A stretch of 64,000 nt of DNA, from NCBI GenBank assembly GCA_016715405.1, contig JADKAE010000015.1, forward strand, positions 124,001-188,000. The letters are read 5' to 3'. Source of the stretch: Saprospiraceae bacterium (GTDB lineage Bacteria > Bacteroidota > Bacteroidia > Chitinophagales > Saprospiraceae). A program made the position numbers and the translations under genes. Below are positions 10,301 to 17,145 of the stretch, piece after piece (within the stretch, counting starts at the first letter, position 1; each line of letters starts with the position of its first letter). The notes below the pieces were generated by a model that had not been told where the DNA came from, ran no database searches, and saw nothing but the letters and a program-made list of their open reading frames with translations.

Positions 10301-11904
10301 GTGATGTTATAGGTTGCTGCGCTTGGCCCGTTTACATCATCCGGCAAGGTAAATCCTGTCGGAGAATCGGAGCAAACCGCCGGTGCTGTCACGTCTGCAA
10401 TGACCGGCTCGGGTTTGATGGTAATCGTGATGGTAAACGGCTCTCCGGCACAACCCTGGCGGTAAGGCGTGAAGGTATAGACCACATCAAGCGGACCGGA
10501 AGTTGTATTGGTGAATATATCCCCGGCTATGAAGTTGACGTTGGTAATGCCGGTACCCGTGCTGGGTGTACCTACTAAGCCCGGAGCTGCTACAGCGGAG
10601 ATATCGGCAGCGGTCAGGTTCAGGCCGTCGTCATCCATATTGGGCAGGATAAAACCGATGGCTACGTCGGAACAAGCCATACCTGTTTTGTCTGCAATAA
10701 CCGGTTCAGGTCGGATGTTGAAGGTGACGGTGAAGGTCGCCCCGGCGCAACCGTTGGCGTAGGGCGTAATGGTATAAACCACCTGGCGTGCTGTATTGGT
10801 CAGGTTGGTGAAGACATCGTTGAAAATGGCATTCACACCAGTGATACCGGTACCCGTAGTTGCCGTTCCCGTCAAATCCGGATGCACCGTCGCCGTGATG
10901 TCGTAGGAAGTCAGCGGCAGGCCGTCGGCATCCTGATTCGGCAACACAAAGCTGATCGGCTCGCCGGAGCAAATGGGAGAAGCGGGCACATTGGCCACCA
11001 CCGGTTCCGGGCTGATGGTTACAGTGATCGTAAACGGCGTGCCTGCGCAGCCGTCGGCATAAGGCGTCACGGTATAAACTACGTCGAGCGGACCATTGGT
11101 CGTGTTGGTGAAGACGTCGGCGGCGATAAGGTTGATATTAGCAGTACCCGTGGCCGCCGAAGCCGAGCCGGATAATCCCGGATCCACCACCGCCGCTACA
11201 TCGTAAGTGGTAATATCCAGGCCGTCATCGTCCAGATCAGGCAGCATTACGCCGATGGGTTCATCTGAGCATACGCCGTCGGTGAGATCGGCCACCACCG
11301 GTTCGGGTTTCACCGTCACGGTTACCGTGAAAGGATCGCCTTCGCAGTCGTCGGCGCTTACCGGTACTACGGTGTAAACTACATCCACCGGCGCATTGGT
11401 GGTATTGGTCCAGGCATCGTCTTCAATGACATTGGCAGCTAATCCGTTCGCTACTGCGGGTGCGCCGGCGCTGGCGGTGAGGCCGCCGTCATTGATGGCG
11501 GTGATGTTGTAGGTAGCGGCGCTTGGGCCGTCCACATCATCGCCCAGTGTAACTCCGGTGATTTCATCCGAGCAAACGGTAGTCATTTGATCATCCACGA
11601 CCGGTTCTGGTTTCACCATAACGGTCACGGCGAAGAAATCGCCGACGCAGCCGTTGCTGCCGGTAGGTATTACGGTGTAAATGACGTTGACGGTACCCGG
11701 AGTGAGGTTGTTCCAGGTATCGTTTTGGATGGCGTTATTGGCTTGCCCCGGGCCGGTAGCAGCATTGCTCATGCCGGGGGTGAGGCCGTTGGGATTGATA
11801 TTGGTAATGTTGTAGAGCGACACGGAAGGCCCGTTGACATCGTCGCCGAGGATAAGGCTGACAAGTTCGTCAGAACAGATCATGGTTTCCTGGAAGGCAA
11901 CCAC
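4396..11904 (-). CDS. Giant repeat protein, C-terminal segment with T9SS sorting domain
   Basis: 2,502 codons. About nineteen CSD/CSG-type PKD-like modules (about residues 1-1850) are followed by two more divergent Ig-like modules and a classical PKD domain (VADFNSAVGSMDGLTINFTDASTG, WFWTFGDN, HTYASSGTYTVCL). Next are two tandem copies of a roughly 85-residue unit containing SAGLNLIS / NAGINLVAYV, ISxNNLLF, VFDPxLPPFLNTLT and GYxxRVVNP (plus-strand 5040-5560), then a module of about 150 residues. The last 90 residues, with FEAYPNPFSSNLNL, LLNTLGQKV and LDAGMYFVQLR, are a T9SS type A sorting domain. The 5' break near 11927 is a missing G: the homologous copy at 13.75 kb reads GGAGGGTT where this one reads GGAGGTT. 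Confidence 0.85.
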   Translation of the reverse strand: MVAFQETMICSDELVSLILGDDVNGPSVSLYNITNINPNGLTPGMSNAATGPGQANNAIQNDTWNNLTPGTVNVIYTVIPTGSNGCVGDFFAVTVMVKPEPVVDDQMTTVCSDEITGVTLGDDVDGPSAATYNITAINDGGLTASAGAPAVANGLAANVIEDDAWTNTTNAPVDVVYTVVPVSADDCEGDPFTVTVTVKPEPVVADLTDGVCSDEPIGVMLPDLDDDGLDITTYDVAAVVDPGLSGSASAATGTANINLIAADVFTNTTNGPLDVVYTVTPYADGCAGTPFTITVTISPEPVVANVPASPICSGEPISFVLPNQDADGLPLTSYDITATVHPDLTGTATTGTGITGVNAIFNDVFTNLTNTARQVVYTITPYANGCAGATFTVTFNIRPEPVIADKTGMACSDVAIGFILPNMDDDGLNLTAADISAVAAPGLVGTPSTGTGITNVNFIAGDIFTNTTSGPLDVVYTFTPYRQGCAGEPFTITITIKPEPVIADVTAPAVCSDSPTGFTLPDDVNGPSAATYNITAINTNGLTSSAGSPTVANDLAANVIADDAWANVTNATVNVVYTIVPVSADGCQGNPFTVTVPIQPEPIVAFQTKTVCSDEALNLLLGASLNSTAVAFYQITSITPNGLIPGPGNAMVGNGQPNTAIQNDTWTNTGNLPVNVNYVVIPWGSNGCQGNPFGVTITVNPEPVVANQTDMQCSDAPIGITLGASTSVAAATYNITDINSNGLTASAGSPVTGTGFSNSEIADDAWTNTTNASVDVIYTVVPVSADGCEGDPFTVTVTIKPEPVVDGQTLGVCSDETIGAVFGDDVDGPAAASYTITAVDIAVGLTPDAGNLDISSLPLSGLSANAIEGDIYTNATTDPLDVVYTIVPVSADGCEGDPFTVTVTISAEPDVADQMATVCSDEAISVILNDDPDGPAVTSYNISVTDDGGLTASSGPTTGSGFASDAIESDAWTNTGTTPVDVVYTIVPVANGCEGDPFTVTVTINPEPVVDEQNGMACSDATIGITLGASTSVAAADYNITNINSNGLTASAGAPMTGTGFSDSEIADDAWTNTTGATVNVVYTVVPVSNEGCEGDPFTVTVMIKSEPVVANQAQAVCSDVPTGLTLGASTNGTAAATYNITSILNNGLIATAGAPITGMGFAANVIADDAWRNQNIAPVNVVYTVVPVSADGCEGNPFTVTITVSPEPVLNVPGAAIALCSDETLGSVWPGISSINAQPLGYINVTSVTFSSMSPNFIPNPGNAAFPANAVPVSYFNNDSYTNLTGGGVTVSYTVVGVTPGGCASDPVVYEFQIRAEPVLNPNLDKTICSGGNTDLTLSLDPSIGFQTANGYQITAINAQPGLLGGMGNVTPNTILTSPFLLDDIWTNDTDGPLTVTYSIRPRRANGCFGDVVDVVVTVEPTPVASLVLTYNNQDETINADNHPSGDDYKLTICSGENLTAMGTTTVTPTPSRDLWVEVQLNDPDNVLNLGINPTFYAPIGQLAFNQDIVNTTNAPYVISATITPFINFNGNQAIDGGECEGESFGLIITVNPEPVAVATPSDTELCDDGSFTVGLNTNGSSVAADQYKVTTTVSDPGLTQTSGNMTIGGTVMLAGPTNTISGTFSNATTSTQTVTYTIVPVSADGCEGDAVTVVIEVWARPSTAPTPEAICRGTIAIIDPGVTLGSAAIMSYKWTYLGTTASNFRINGGGLLNPLSPTGTMFTTTTLSINTSSPLATTGLICFELVVNDVNGCVSEPVEIYIEVKPVPNAGTNGSFGPVCETFGNINLTSLLGGSPQTGGTWTPSMSNPAGGTLIGPNFNPAGSVGGTYMFTYTIDNGACPPVSATVTVIVQPNANAGQFDIVADNDVCSDETNFDLFTLLNGYDLGGAWSELTSSGAGLNPATGELDLSTALPGNYTFRYTVVVGPTVCPNPSDFEDVILNIIAPPAANPILGNNMPCINSTANYALTTPNNPGVTYAWALSGGGTITTPLDGNTASVNWGNTPGTYSLTLTETRLGCETVNELVVEVKETVADFNSAVGSMDGLTINFTDASTGNASVWFWTFGDNTSSADQNPSHTYASSGTYTVCLEVTGDCGTDTYCEDIVVTFNPLTVCDNISLSAGLNLISTDVIPADNSIASVFASLISSNNLLFIQGRNSSGGVVVFDPSLPPFLNTLTQINPGEGYFVRVINPATLTICGTPIDPAFKKNLNAGINLVAYVPQASSTPAAYFANLISANNLLFARGFINGFKVFDPALPPFLNTLTSVDNGLGYEIRVVNPVSGTGWLLGGDEFEIRNEDELKQKSKSIHYDIVAAVSNLPSSAVGKTVYLISERNEILGKMEIMPNGYLYTTPIYGYDPTVEGTSNLQPGDKVLFQFEGQVIDVGLVFYGDKRINLVEVKFSEDAFVTKDAILNDFEAYPNPFSSNLNLLLDVNSSGRVAIHLLNTLGQKVEVILEDGELGVGRYEFNWDGKNLDAGMYFVQLRVNGKPVAIRPVIRQE

Positions 11905-13604
11905 CGGCTCGGGGCGAATGCGGAGGTTACGGTGAAGGGATCGCCTTCGCAGCCGTCAGCGCTCACCGGCACGACCGTGTACACCACATCTACGTTGGTA
12001 TTGAGTTTGTTGGTATAAGCGTGGCCGGCAATGGCATTGGCGCTTACGCCGAGGTCCGGGAAGGTAGGCGACCCTGCGCTGGCCGTCAGGCCGTTGTACT
12101 CAATGTTCGTAATGTTGTAGGTAACTGCGGCAGGAGCGTCTATATCATTGCCCAGCATAACGCCGTTCGGCACGTCAGAGCAAACGAGTTCCGGGCCTTG
12201 ATTGGCTACTACCGGCTCCGGTTTGATCATCACGATGATGTCCACTTCGTCACCGAGGCAGCCTACATCATTGCGGTTGGGCGCTACGCGGTACACCACA
12301 TTGAGCGTGCCGCTGGTAGTGTTGGTCCAGATATCAGCAGCTATGGCAGATGCAGGGAGGTTGTTGCCCGGAGTTGCATTGCCCATTGCACCGACGAGGC
12401 CGGCATCCGGCGTTACGGAAACGAGATTATACCCGGTCACGGTAGGGAAGCCGGTAGGAGGAGGCGCCAAAGAGAAGGTTACTCCAACAGGCGCGTCCGA
12501 GCAAACCATCGTGTTGAGGTTCGGGTTGAGTACCGGTTCTGCGCGGATGTTGAAAGTAATGGTAAAGGAAGTACCTACGCAGCCATTGCTATAGGGCGTT
12601 ACGGTGTAAACTACCGTCAGCCCGCCGTTGGTCAGGTTGGTAAATGCGTCGTTGGCAATGGCGTTCAAGTTGCTTAAGCCCGTACCTGTAGTTGCTGTTC
12701 CTGAAAGATTAGGACTTACCACTGCGCTGATGTCGAATGTCGTCAGCGGAAGCATATTGGTGGAAGTAGCCGGCAAAGTGTAGCCCAGCGCATCATCCGA
12801 GCATACGTTGATGGTAGAAACATTGTTGAACACCGGTTCCGGGCTGATGGTCACCGTTATGGTGAAAGGCGTACCGGCGCAGCCATCTGCATACGGCGTC
12901 ACCGTATAAACTACATCCAATGGACCGGAAGTGGGGTTGTTGAATACATCCCCTGCAATCTCGTTGATGTCGTTGATCCCCATACCCGTGGTCGGAGAGC
13001 CGATAAGCCCCATTGCGGCCACAGCGGTAATATCGTAAGTGGTAATATCCAATCCGTCATCGTCCAGATCAGGCAGTATTACGCCGATGGGTTCATCTGA
13101 GCAAACGCCGTCTGTGAGGTCGGCCACCACCGGTTCGGGTTTCACCGTCACGGTTACCGTGAAAGGATCGCCTTCGCAGTCGTCGGCGCTTACCGGTACT
13201 ACGGTGTAAACTACATCCACCGGCGCATTGGTGGTATTGGTCCAGGCATCGTCTTCAATGACATTGGCAGCTAATCCGTTCGCTACTGCGGGTGCGCCGG
13301 CGCTGGCGGTGAGGCCGCCGTCATTGATGGCGGTGATGTTGTAGGTAGCGGCGCTTGGACCGTCCACATCATCGCCCAGTGTAACTCCGGTGATTTCATC
13401 CGAGCAAACGGTAGTCATTTGATCATCCACGACCGGTTCTGGTTTCACCATAACGGTCACGGCGAAGAAATCGCCGACGCAGCCGTTGCTGCCGGTAGGT
13501 ATTACGGTGTAAATGACGTTGACGGTACCCGGAGTGAGGTTGTTCCAGGTATCGTTTTGGATGGCGTTATTGGCTTGCCCCGGGCCGGTAGCAGCATTGC
13601 TCAT
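11880..13604 (-). CDS. Giant repeat protein, internal segment 2 (five to six PKD-like modules)
   Basis: 574 codons covering about five complete modules plus parts of two more. It corresponds to the first copy of the 1.83-kb internal duplication together with the join to the second. The apparent N-terminal Met is an internal residue (MSNAATGPGQANNAIQNDTWNN occurs in mid-module in the neighbouring copy). The break at the 13604 end is a single missing G in GCCGGGGTGAGG, where the other copy at 11772 has one more G. Not a separate gene. Confidence 0.7.
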   Translation of the reverse strand: MSNAATGPGQANNAIQNDTWNNLTPGTVNVIYTVIPTGSNGCVGDFFAVTVMVKPEPVVDDQMTTVCSDEITGVTLGDDVDGPSAATYNITAINDGGLTASAGAPAVANGLAANVIEDDAWTNTTNAPVDVVYTVVPVSADDCEGDPFTVTVTVKPEPVVADLTDGVCSDEPIGVILPDLDDDGLDITTYDITAVAAMGLIGSPTTGMGINDINEIAGDVFNNPTSGPLDVVYTVTPYADGCAGTPFTITVTISPEPVFNNVSTINVCSDDALGYTLPATSTNMLPLTTFDISAVVSPNLSGTATTGTGLSNLNAIANDAFTNLTNGGLTVVYTVTPYSNGCVGTSFTITFNIRAEPVLNPNLNTMVCSDAPVGVTFSLAPPPTGFPTVTGYNLVSVTPDAGLVGAMGNATPGNNLPASAIAADIWTNTTSGTLNVVYRVAPNRNDVGCLGDEVDIIVMIKPEPVVANQGPELVCSDVPNGVMLGNDIDAPAAVTYNITNIEYNGLTASAGSPTFPDLGVSANAIAGHAYTNKLNTNVDVVYTVVPVSADGCEGDPFTVTSAFAPSRWLPSRKP

Positions 13605-14104
13605 GCCGGGGTGAGGCTGTTGGGATTGATATTGGTAATGTTGTAGAGCGACACGGAAGGCCCGTTGACATCGTCGCCGAGGATAAGACTGACGGGTTCG
13701 TCAGAACAGATCATGGTTTCCTGGAAGGCAACCACCGGCTCGGGGCGAATGCGGAGGGTTACGGTGAAGGGATCGCCTTCGCAGCCGTCAGCGCTCACCG
13801 GCACGACCGTGTACACCACATCTACGTTGGTATTGAGTTTGTTGGTATAAGCGTGGCCGGCAATGGCATTGGCGCTTACGCCGAGAACCGGGAAGGTAGG
13901 CGACCCTGCACTTGCCGTCAGGCCATTGTACTCAATGTTCGTAATGTTGTAGGTAACTGCGGCAGGACCGTCTATATCATTGCCCAGCATAACGCCGCTC
14001 GGCTCGTCAGAACAAACGAGTTCCGGGCCTTGATCATCTACTACCGGTTCGGGTTTGATCATCACGATGATGTCCACTTCGTCACCGAGGCAGCCTACAA
14101 CCAT
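13601..14104 (-). CDS. Giant repeat protein, internal segment 3
   Basis: 167 codons with about one and a half modules (ELVCSDEPSGVMLGNDIDGPAAVTY and MICSDEPVSLILGDDVNG). Its sequence is nearly the same as that at 11.9-12.3 kb, one period of the duplication away. The upstream break at about 14095-14104 shows an extra base relative to the sister copy near 12265. Not a separate gene. Confidence 0.6.
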   Translation of the reverse strand: MVVGCLGDEVDIIVMIKPEPVVDDQGPELVCSDEPSGVMLGNDIDGPAAVTYNITNIEYNGLTASAGSPTFPVLGVSANAIAGHAYTNKLNTNVDVVYTVVPVSADGCEGDPFTVTLRIRPEPVVAFQETMICSDEPVSLILGDDVNGPSVSLYNITNINPNSLTPA

Positions 14105-14267
14105 TGCGGTTGGGGGCTACCCGGTATACCACATTGAGCGTGCCGCTGGTCGTGTTGGTCCAGATATCAGCAGCTATGGCAGATGCAGGAGGTTGTTGCC
14201 CGGAGGCCCTGCGCCCATTGCACCGACGAAGCCGGCATCCGGCGTTACAAACGAGATATATACCCGG

Positions 14268-14498
14268 TCACGGTAGGGAAGCCGGCAGGAGAGTCGCCAA
14301 AGTCAAGGTTACTCCGACAGGCGCGTCCGAGCAAACCATCGTATTGAGGTTCGGATTGAGTACCGGCTCGGCGCGGATGTTGAAGGTGATGGTAAAATCA
14401 GCTCCCTGGCAGCCATTGGAGAAAGGCGTTACGGTGTAAACCACCGTCAGCCCGCCGTTGGTCAGGTTGGTAAATGCGTCGTTGGCAATGGCGTTCAA
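14268..14498 (-). CDS. Giant repeat protein, internal segment 4 (heavily frameshifted)
   Basis: 76 codons of one module (NAIANDAFTNLTNGGLTVVYTVTPFSNGC, then AEPVLNPNLNTMVCSDAPVGVTL). Between 14100 and 14590 there are many small indels relative to the sister copy at 12270-12790, so reading frame changes several times. This could be a damaged module or unresolved assembly of a near-identical repeat. Confidence 0.5.
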   Translation of the reverse strand: MNAIANDAFTNLTNGGLTVVYTVTPFSNGCQGADFTITFNIRAEPVLNPNLNTMVCSDAPVGVTLTLATLLPASLP

Positions 14499-14592
14499 GT
14501 TGCTTAAGCCCGTACCTACGGTAGTTGCTGTTCCTGAAAGATTGAGGACCTACTACTGCCGATGTCGAAGTAGTCAGGGGCACCATTATCGG

Positions 14593-17145
14593 TTAGCGCT
14601 GGTAGACGTAACCAATGGCATCGTCTGAACAAACATTCACCAAGGGCACATCCGCAATCACCGGCTCGGGGCTGATGGTCACCGTAATGGTGAAAGGCGT
14701 ACCGGCGCAGCCATCTGCATACGGCGTCACCGTATAAACTACATCCAATGGACCGGAAGTGGGGTTGTTGAATACATCCCCTGCAATCTCGTTGATGTCG
14801 GTGATGTCCATACCCGTGGTCGGAGAGCCGATAAGCCCCATTGCGGCCACAGCGGTAATATCGTAAGTAGTAATATCCAATCCGTCATCGTCCAGATCAG
14901 GCAGCAGTACGCCGATGGGTTCATCTGAGCAAACGCCGTCTGTGAGGTCGGCCACCACCGGTTCAGGCTTAACGGTCACGGTTACGGTGTAAGGATTACC
15001 TTCACAACCATCGACGCTCACCGGTACTACGGTATATGTTGCGGTAAGGTTACCGTTGGTTTCGTTGTTATAGCTATCCGCACTGATGGCCATATCAGTC
15101 AAGCCGCTTACCGGCAGCATGGACAGGTCGAGGTTGCCCGGATTAGGTGTCAGGCCTGGGCTTACTACAAGCTCCGTAACCTTATAACTAGCAGCTGGAA
15201 CGCCGTTCAAAGACCCCAAAAACTGCACATTGATCGGGCTATCGGAGCAGGTTGTACTGGTTTTGGTGGGAGCCACCACTGGTTCAGGGTTCACCATGAT
15301 GGTCACCGAGAACAGGTTGCCGGCGCAGCCATTGCTGCCGTAAGGGATAACGAGGTACACTACATCCACAGGTGCAGAGGTGGTGTTGGTCCAGGTATCG
15401 TTTTGGATGGCCGTATTGAACAGGCCGTTGCCGGGCGTCACGTTGCCGGCGCCGGGCGTCAACCCGCCGTTATTGATGGCGGTGATCTGATAGAAAGATA
15501 CAGAAGGCGGCAGCACGGAATTGCCGAGCTGCAGTGCCACCTGCTCGTCGGAGCAGATCGTTTTCGTCTGTGCCAATACAATCGGTTCAGCCTGAATTGG
15601 GACTGTTACGGTGAAAGGATCGCCCTTGCAGCCGTCGGCACTCACCGGCACGATGGTATAAACTACGTTGACGGTAGCGCCGCTGTTGTTGGTCCAGGCG
15701 TCATCAGCGATCTCAGCAGCCGTAATGCTGCCGGTCGGGAACATCGTCGGCGGGTTGCCGGCACTGGCTATCAGGCCGTTGGTATTGATGCCCGTAATGA
15801 TATAATGATCTGCTGCCGGACCATCCTGATCGTTCGGCAAGGTGAAGCCTGTGGGTGAATCGGAGCAAACCGCAGTAGCCGTGACGCTGCTGATAACCGG
15901 CTCCGGTTTGATCATCACGATGATGTCCACTTCGTCGCCGAGGCAGCCGAAGTTGCGGCGCGGCGCCACGCGATACACTACGTTGAGCGTACCGGTAGTG
16001 GTATTGGTCCACACATCGGCGGCAATGGCCGATGCGGAGAGGTTCGTTCCAGGAACAGCATTGCCTGGGTCACCCACCAAGCCCCCGTCTGGGGTCACTG
16101 AAATGAGATCGTACCCGGTAATGTTCATTAGATTCTGGAAGCCGATAGTATTGTCAATAGAGAAAGTGATGGCCACCGGCTCATCCGAGCAAACCATCGT
16201 ATTGAGGTTCGGATTGAGCACCGGTTCGGCGCGGATGTTGAAAGTCACCGTAAAAGGCGTACCGGCACAGTCGCCGACATAAGGCGTAATGGTATAAACT
16301 ACCGTGCGGCCGACGGATTGCAGGTTGGTATAGGAGTCGCCGGCAATGGCATTGATATCCGTGATGCCGTTGCCTTCGGTAGCCGTGCCGATCAGGTCCA
16401 TATCCACGTTGGCCGAAATATCATATTTAGTGATTGACAAGCCGTCGTCATCGGTAGCCGGCAGTACATATCCGATGGGATCATCAGAGCAAATATTGGC
16501 AGCTGAAACATTGGCGACAACTGGTTCCGGCTTAACAGTCACTGTCACCGTAAAGGTATTGCCTGCGCAGCCATTGGCGCCGATGGGCGTCACCGTGTAG
16601 GTGATGGTGACATCGGCATTGGTCGTATTCGTATAAGTATCTGTGATGTTGGCATTGGAAGCGGAGAGGCGATCTGCACCGGCGGGTACGTTCCCTTGGT
16701 CAGAAGATACCACCGTATAAGTAAAGGTGGCTGCTGCCGGCACATGGGCGGCCAAATCGTAGTTCAGGGCTACATCAGAGCAGGTCATCGCGACATCGTT
16801 GGTTGCCACAGGCTCCCATTTAACCGTTACGGTTATGTCAAAAGGATCGCCTGCGCAGCCATTGAGGCCGATGGGCGTCACGGTGTAGGTGATGGTAACA
16901 TCGCTTCCGGTGGTATTGGTATAAGTATGCGTTATGTTGGCAGAGGAAGCTGTTGTACGAGGCGCTTCGGCGGGCACATTCGTCTCGTCGGAAGAAACCA
17001 CAGTATATGTGAATTCGCCCGTACCCGGTACATGGCTTACCAGATCATAATTGAGCGCCACGTCTGAGCAAGTCATGATAGCGTCGGCGGCGCCCACCGG
17101 CTCCGGCTTGATCTGCACCGTCACGGTAAAGAAGTCGCGAGGCAA
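14593..17145 (-). CDS. Giant repeat protein, internal segment 5 (about nine PKD-like modules)
   Basis: 850 codons with about nine modules. Two of them, near the N-terminal end of the segment, are a diverged subtype (MTCSDVALNYDLVSHVPGTGEFTYTVVSS and a sister). The others are of the standard CSDEPIGV.LPDLDDDGLDITTYDI and CSDSPTGFTLP types. The frame is lost at the C-terminal end in VNVCSDDAIGYVYQR, where GYVLPAT would be expected, and at the N-terminal end between DGC and RDFFTVTV near 17140, a one-base indel. Confidence 0.75.
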   Translation of the reverse strand: MPRDFFTVTVQIKPEPVGAADAIMTCSDVALNYDLVSHVPGTGEFTYTVVSSDETNVPAEAPRTTASSANITHTYTNTTGSDVTITYTVTPIGLNGCAGDPFDITVTVKWEPVATNDVAMTCSDVALNYDLAAHVPAAATFTYTVVSSDQGNVPAGADRLSASNANITDTYTNTTNADVTITYTVTPIGANGCAGNTFTVTVTVKPEPVVANVSAANICSDDPIGYVLPATDDDGLSITKYDISANVDMDLIGTATEGNGITDINAIAGDSYTNLQSVGRTVVYTITPYVGDCAGTPFTVTFNIRAEPVLNPNLNTMVCSDEPVAITFSIDNTIGFQNLMNITGYDLISVTPDGGLVGDPGNAVPGTNLSASAIAADVWTNTTTGTLNVVYRVAPRRNFGCLGDEVDIIVMIKPEPVISSVTATAVCSDSPTGFTLPNDQDGPAADHYIITGINTNGLIASAGNPPTMFPTGSITAAEIADDAWTNNSGATVNVVYTIVPVSADGCKGDPFTVTVPIQAEPIVLAQTKTICSDEQVALQLGNSVLPPSVSFYQITAINNGGLTPGAGNVTPGNGLFNTAIQNDTWTNTTSAPVDVVYLVIPYGSNGCAGNLFSVTIMVNPEPVVAPTKTSTTCSDSPINVQFLGSLNGVPAASYKVTELVVSPGLTPNPGNLDLSMLPVSGLTDMAISADSYNNETNGNLTATYTVVPVSVDGCEGNPYTVTVTVKPEPVVADLTDGVCSDEPIGVLLPDLDDDGLDITTYDITAVAAMGLIGSPTTGMDITDINEIAGDVFNNPTSGPLDVVYTVTPYADGCAGTPFTITVTISPEPVIADVPLVNVCSDDAIGYVYQR

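Larger units (their letters stand above)
11205..14870. repeat. 1.83-kb internal tandem duplication in the giant gene
   Basis: The block 11205-13035 is repeated almost base for base at about 13036-14870. The observed offset between identical landmarks (11591 and 13423) is 1,832 bases; adding back the one G missing at about 11927 gives 1,833 = 611 codons, an exact multiple of three. The block spans about six modules. Identity is highest over 11211-12080 versus 13043-13910 and is obscured by indels at 14100-14600. Confidence 0.9.

Noticed and set aside
9769..10578. Plus-strand open frames of 150-270 codons inside the giant gene
   Set aside because: They repeat with the same period as the PKD-like modules on the minus strand and have no start signals or domains; they are shadows.
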